The notes beneath the pieces were generated by a model that had not been told where the DNA came from, searched no databases, and saw only the letters and a list, made by a program, of their open reading frames with translations. DNA of 64,000 nucleotides, taken from Alviniconcha marisindica. Its lineage: Eukaryota; Mollusca; Gastropoda; Provannidae. Shown piece after piece: positions 60,468 to 64,000 of this stretch. The DNA lies in NCBI GenBank assembly GCA_018857735.1, contig JABMCL010001084.1, forward strand, positions 383,501 through 447,500. Direction: 5' to 3'. The translations under genes were made by a program, and so were the position numbers. The first letter of the stretch is position 1; every line of letters begins with the position of its first letter.

Positions 60468-60794
60468 AGCCTGGAGAAGGACCTGAAGCAGCACAGCTCC
60501 CACCTGGACTCCTTCTCCACGCTGGCCACGCAGCTGTGTCAGGTGTGCGAGCCGCCCGTGCAGGCCGAGGTGCAGTCCACCGTGTCCGACATCCGCACCA
60601 AGTGGAGCAAGCTGTCTGCCGACCTCTCCACCCGCCGTGCCCAGTTTGAGCGCTGCCTGAGCAAGTGGCGTGAGTACGAGCGGGAGTATGAGAAGATCAA
60701 CGGCTGGCTGAGCCAGAAGGAGGTGGAGTGCAGTGAGCTGGTGGCCATGAAGGAGGACGTGTCCGCCAGGCAGGAGTGTCTGGAGAAGAGCCAG
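60468..60794 (+). CDS. Spectrin-repeat exon, exactly one repeat (109 codons)
   Basis: Acceptor TTCCTGCAG|AGC and donor CAG|GTGAGA, phase 0, 327 nt. SLEKDLKQHSSHLDSFSTLA is helix B, VSDIRTKWSKLSADLSTRRA is helix C with Trp, and EYEKINGWLSQKEVECSEL is helix A with Trp. Confidence 0.96.
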
Positions 60795-60973
60795 GTGAGA
60801 GGGGTGGGAATTGGTGTGTGTGTTGGGGGGGGGAGGGGGGGGGGGGGATATGTCAATATGATTGTGTGTGTGTGTGTATGTATGTATGTATGAGAGAGAG
60901 AGTATGTGTAAATATGTGTGTATGTATGTATGAGAGAGAGAGAGAGTATGTGTAAATATATAAATATGTGTTC

Positions 60974-61007
<34 letters not shown>

Positions 61008-61617
61008 ATGTGTGTGAGCATGTGTGTGTGAGAATGTATGTGTATAGGTGAGTATATGTGTGGGGAGGGGGAGGGGCACACAGAGAGATTGTTTGTGTGG
61101 AGGGGTCAATGTAAACCGGAGAAGAGGCTGACATGCGAGTTGCACTGAATGAATCCACATCAGATCATTTTTATCTCTGTCTCTGTCATCTTCGGTCATT
61201 GCTTTTTTTCCCCATGTTCTTGTAAAAAGAAAAAACACTAAGAGCAGAGCAAACTAAATAATGAGAAAAGCAAATAAAACTGTTACTTTGCCAAATACAA
61301 GGACAAAAAAGAAAAAGAAAAAAAAAGTGAGAGTGAGAGAGAGAAAGGTTGTCACTTCAGGCAGGATAATATTCTTGTAACAGTCTGAAACAGAACAAGG
61401 CCCAGAGTGCTCGAGCAGATTCAAGGAATATACCTCTGGTGGAGATTATATACCTTGTATTTACACGCATGCCAGGTGAGAGTTACCGTAGGCAACTCAG
61501 GTCTCTGTTGCTGTGCTTGTGTGATGTCTTTTGAGTGCTAACTTACTCCCCTGTGTCTTAATATTCCTGTAGCTGTCCCATTCACACAGCCTTCATAATA
61601 AACCACCTTGGTTCCAG
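60795..61617 (+). other. Intron with microsatellites and a family X copy
   Basis: Poly-G near 60827-60848 and interleaved (TG)n, (TATG)n and (GA)n blocks to 61020. Family X sequence lies at 61385-61558. Acceptor TTGGTTCCAG. Confidence 0.85.
61385..61558 (-). mobile_element. Dispersed family X copy 3, rearranged
   Basis: 61385-61422 (CTGAAACAGAACAAGGCCCA onward) matches 21790-21830 in direct orientation. 61430-61558 is the reverse complement of the part shared with 32887-33025. The two halves are therefore inverted relative to the copy at 21790. Confidence 0.65.
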
Positions 61618-61968
61618 GCCCTTCAGCAAGAATTGGATGAGATCCAGACCCAGCTGTCAGCCCTGTACCGTCTGAGTGATGAGCTGACGAAGAACATGGG
61701 CACATCCACCATCGTGCTGCTGACCTCCAGGCAGTCCGCCATTGAGCAGCGACTGGTCGCGCTCCGTCAGCTGCTGTCACAGCACATCCAGGGACTGCAT
61801 GAGGACCTGTCACAGGTCAACCGATTCCGGGAGGCCTTTGCCACCGTGAAGACGTTTTTGGAGCATGCTGGGATGGTTCTGTCCACGGAGGACCCCAACA
61901 AGACGGCCGAGCAGCCAGACCTGCAGAATAGGCTGGATCAGCTGAAAGAGCTGTTGACTCAGTTCCAG
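61618..61968 (+). CDS. Spectrin-repeat exon (117 codons)
   Basis: Acceptor TTGGTTCCAG|GCC and donor CAG|GTTGGA (weak), phase 0. ALQQELDEIQTQLSALYRLS is helix B, AIEQRLVALRQLLSQHIQGL is helix C, and FREAFATVKTFLEHAGMVL is the next helix A with Val/Phe in place of Trp. It ends LDQLKELLTQFQ. Confidence 0.95.
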
Positions 61969-61987
61969 GTTGGAGAATATGTTTGTT

Positions 61988-61989
<2 letters not shown>

Positions 61990-62060
<71 letters not shown>
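61990..62060. repeat. (TG)n microsatellite just after the donor at 61968
   Basis: About 68 bp of TG starting 26 bases inside the intron. Confidence 0.95.
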
Positions 62061-62061
<1 letters not shown>

Positions 62062-62062
<1 letters not shown>

Positions 62063-62473
62063 CACTGGACGAAGATACATGCTTCTTTGCCATTGCTGTA
62101 ATCCATTTAAAAAATATTTTATAATACTTGTCTCCTGTACAGGCCAACTTTGGTAAGCTGGGTGAAGATGCATGCTTCTTTGCCATTGCTGTAACAAGCA
62201 AGATGGTCATTTCAAAAATAATTCGAATAATAACAAGATGGTCATTTTATAACTATTTGTATCATACATACCTCCTGCACAGGCCAAGTTGAATGAGGAT
62301 GCATGCTTCTTTGCCATTGCTGTAAGTACCATTTTAAAAATATTTTTAAAACACTTACCTCCTGTACAGGCCAACTGGCAAGCTGGACAAAGATAAATGC
62401 TTCTTTGCCATTGCTGTAACTAGCAAGATGGTCATTTCAAAACTAATTTTTATAATACTTATCTCCTATGCAG
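62062..62473. repeat. Tandem copies of the acceptor and start of exon 62474
   Basis: Acceptor-plus-exon copies end in AG at 62142, 62282 and 62369, with a partial copy at 62062. Each is followed by a version of the exon start (GCCAACTTTGGTAAGCTGG, GCCAACTGGCAAGCTGGAC) and the shared ATGCTTCTTTGCCATTGCTG. The real exon opens GCCAACTCTGGCAAGCTGG. Two copies keep an intact CCTGTACAG. Confidence 0.92.
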
Positions 62474-62755
62474 GCCAACTCTGGCAAGCTGGACGAGGTG
62501 AACGACCTGGGTTACCGCCTGGCGCTGGACGCCAGCGACTCCTCCCAGCTGCTGGAGCTGAACCACCAGTGGCACAAGCTGCACGCGGAGTGCCAGGAGC
62601 GCAGCAAAGCGCTGCAGAGCCACCTGCTGGTGCAGCAGGACTTCACCGCCAAGTGCCAGACCTGGATGGCCTTCCTGGCCACCACCGAGCGAGACCTGGC
62701 CACTGAGATCGCTGGCAACCTCCCTGACCTCCTGGAGCAGCAGAGGAAGTGTCGG
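62474..62755 (+). CDS. Spectrin-repeat exon (94 codons)
   Basis: Acceptor CCTATGCAG|GCC and donor CGG|GTAAGT, phase 0. ANSGKLDEVNDLGYRLALDA is helix B, LLELNHQWHKLHAECQERSK is helix C with Trp, and CQTWMAFLATTERDLATEIA is the next helix A. Confidence 0.96.
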
Positions 62756-63110
62756 GTAAGTGGGAAAGTGGGGGGTGGGGGCATTTGAGGTGGAGGGGGG
62801 ATGTGAGGACATTTGTGCATCACACTTTCAAATTTTATTTTTAGGTCAAAGTGTAGAAGAAAAAAAGCCAGTTAATTGTTGAGGCATTGTATTTAGCTCT
62901 GGAAGACTTTAAACAGCCTTTTAAGTATGTTTTAAAATTGTACAAATACCAGTTTTAACACATACACACTTTTAAAATAATTAATATATGATGACAAAAT
63001 GTGTATTGCCCTGATATAACCACACTGGTTGACGTGGCATAAAACACCTGTATTGCCCTGATATAACCGAATAGATATAGAGACTAACTATTTGCATGTG
63101 TGTCCACCAG
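62756..63110 (+). other. Intron with a family Y copy
   Basis: 62846-62925 matches 50219-50300 (dispersed family Y). A duplicated TGTATTGCCCTGATATAACC occurs at 63001 and 63049. Acceptor TGTGTCCACCAG. Confidence 0.85.
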
Positions 63111-63437
63111 AAATTTGAGAGTGAGATGTACAGCCACCAGCAAGTTCTCCATGCCATCATCAGCGATGGACAGAAGATGATGCGGGCAGGGGAGGTGGAG
63201 GACCCCAAGGGATTTGAACAGAAACTGCGGCTGCTGTCCGAGCAGTGGCAGAGCGTCATCCGCCGGGCCACGCAGCGAAAAAACATCATCGACAACACCA
63301 TCCAGGACTGGCACATGTTCAACTCCCTGGGTCAGCAGTTGCGCACCTGGCTGGGCGAGAAGGAGGAGAGCCTGAAGATGTTTGAGTTCGACAAGCTCTC
63401 CCTCCAGCAGATCAGGAACCTGCTGGACAAGGTCAAG
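63111..63437 (+). CDS. Spectrin-repeat exon, exactly one repeat (109 codons)
   Basis: Acceptor TGTCCACCAG|AAA and donor AAG|GTGAGC, phase 0, 327 nt. KFESEMYSHQQVLHAIISDG is helix B, LRLLSEQWQSVIRRATQRKN is helix C with Trp, and LGQQLRTWLGEKEESLKMF is helix A with Trp. It ends IRNLLDKVK. Confidence 0.96.
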
Positions 63438-63717
63438 GTGAGCAGAATGCATTTGTTTGGTTTCTAACTGTCCAGACAGCCTCACGCCTTGATTCCGACA
63501 CCTTAAAAATGAAGATTCCAGAATATTTTGCTGTTTTAAGTGTTTCAAACTGATTTGAAAACTTCAAGTTTTAAGCATTTTTGTTGGGGGTGGGCTGGCT
63601 TTGTTTTGTTCCCTTCATGTGGTTGCTGCCCCCCCCCCCCCCCCCCCCCAGTTGTTTCCCCTTTTGGGGAATTCAGGAAATGACTGAATGAATAATGAGA
63701 TTTGTGTTTTGTGGCAG

Positions 63718-63861
63718 ACAATCCAGAGCGAGTTCAAGATGCAGGAGGACAGTTTCCGCAGGGTTCATGACCTTGGTGCGACCTTGCTGCAGCGTGCAGA
63801 CCCCTCTGCTGCCCAGGAAATCAAAGTGGTGACAGCACAGCTTCAGAACGGATGGTTGGAG
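63718..63861 (+). CDS. Spectrin-repeat exon (48 codons), last in window
   Basis: Acceptor TTTGTGGCAG|ACA and donor GAG|GTGGGT, phase 0. TIQSEFKMQEDSFRRVHDLG is helix B, and VVTAQLQNGWLE begins helix C with its Trp. The gene continues beyond the window. The preceding 280-bp intron holds a poly-C run at 63630-63649. Confidence 0.94.
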
Positions 63862-64000
63862 GTGGGTTAATGTGTGTGTTGGTATGTATGGTTGTGTGTG
63901 TGTTGGGAGGGAGGAGGGGCTCTGTCCATCAGTGTGTGTGTGTGTGTGCCTCATATTTGCTTGTGTATGATGGGTACCTGTCTCGGAGTGACTGTTTCTC

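Overview
The window is animal nuclear DNA: GC-rich exons with GT..AG introns, no bacterial-style gene packing, and very dense (TG)n, (CT)n and poly-G/poly-C microsatellites, minisatellites and short mobile elements. This texture and the protein sequence suggest a lophotrochozoan, most likely a gastropod mollusc; that assignment is inference. Essentially the whole window is one plus-strand gene, cut at both ends. It encodes a giant spectrin-repeat protein that I read as nesprin/SYNE-like, with MACF1/dystonin or another large spectrin-repeat protein as the main alternatives. No CH, KASH, plakin or GAS2 domain lies in the window, so the family call is not certain.

Layout. 1-1480 is intron, with a tRNA-like SINE head and a CT-rich minisatellite. 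One spectrin exon lies at 1481-1786, followed by a 23-kb intron. Inside that intron, at 14377-19583, sits a very large acidic, Ser/Thr/Glu-rich coding block. It starts at an ATG in good context and ends in a phase-0 donor compatible with the spectrin exon at 24863. It looks like an alternative first exon (internal promoter) that makes a shorter isoform with its own acidic N-terminus. That block carries four copies of a [FY]VDRGEEF-type motif and changes frame around 16614. 24863-25177, 31071-about 32027 and 35252-35392 are widely spaced exons, the second with a long Ser-rich insert. From 43945 to 63861 there are 22 closely spaced exons. Every intron in the set is phase 0 except one (phase 2, after 55008), so the exons are nearly all symmetrical cassettes.

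Protein. The exons concatenate without a stop into about 2,200 residues of spectrin-repeat three-helix coiled coil, roughly 18-20 repeats, with the usual Trp in helix A and in helix C. Three exons are exactly 327 nt, one 109-residue repeat each.

Repeats. A recurring oddity is that many introns hold tandem arrays built from the neighbouring exon-intron boundary. Copies of the 3' splice site plus the first tens of bases of the exon (or of the exon end plus donor) are reiterated next to the real site: before 43945, 45482, 49676, 51683, 52977, 55707, 59507 and 62474, and after 56590. Mobile elements include a THAP-domain ORF between inverted repeats (42126-42956), a 331-bp MITE with a perfect 6-bp target duplication (43208-43538) nested in the same array, and several dispersed families with two or more copies.
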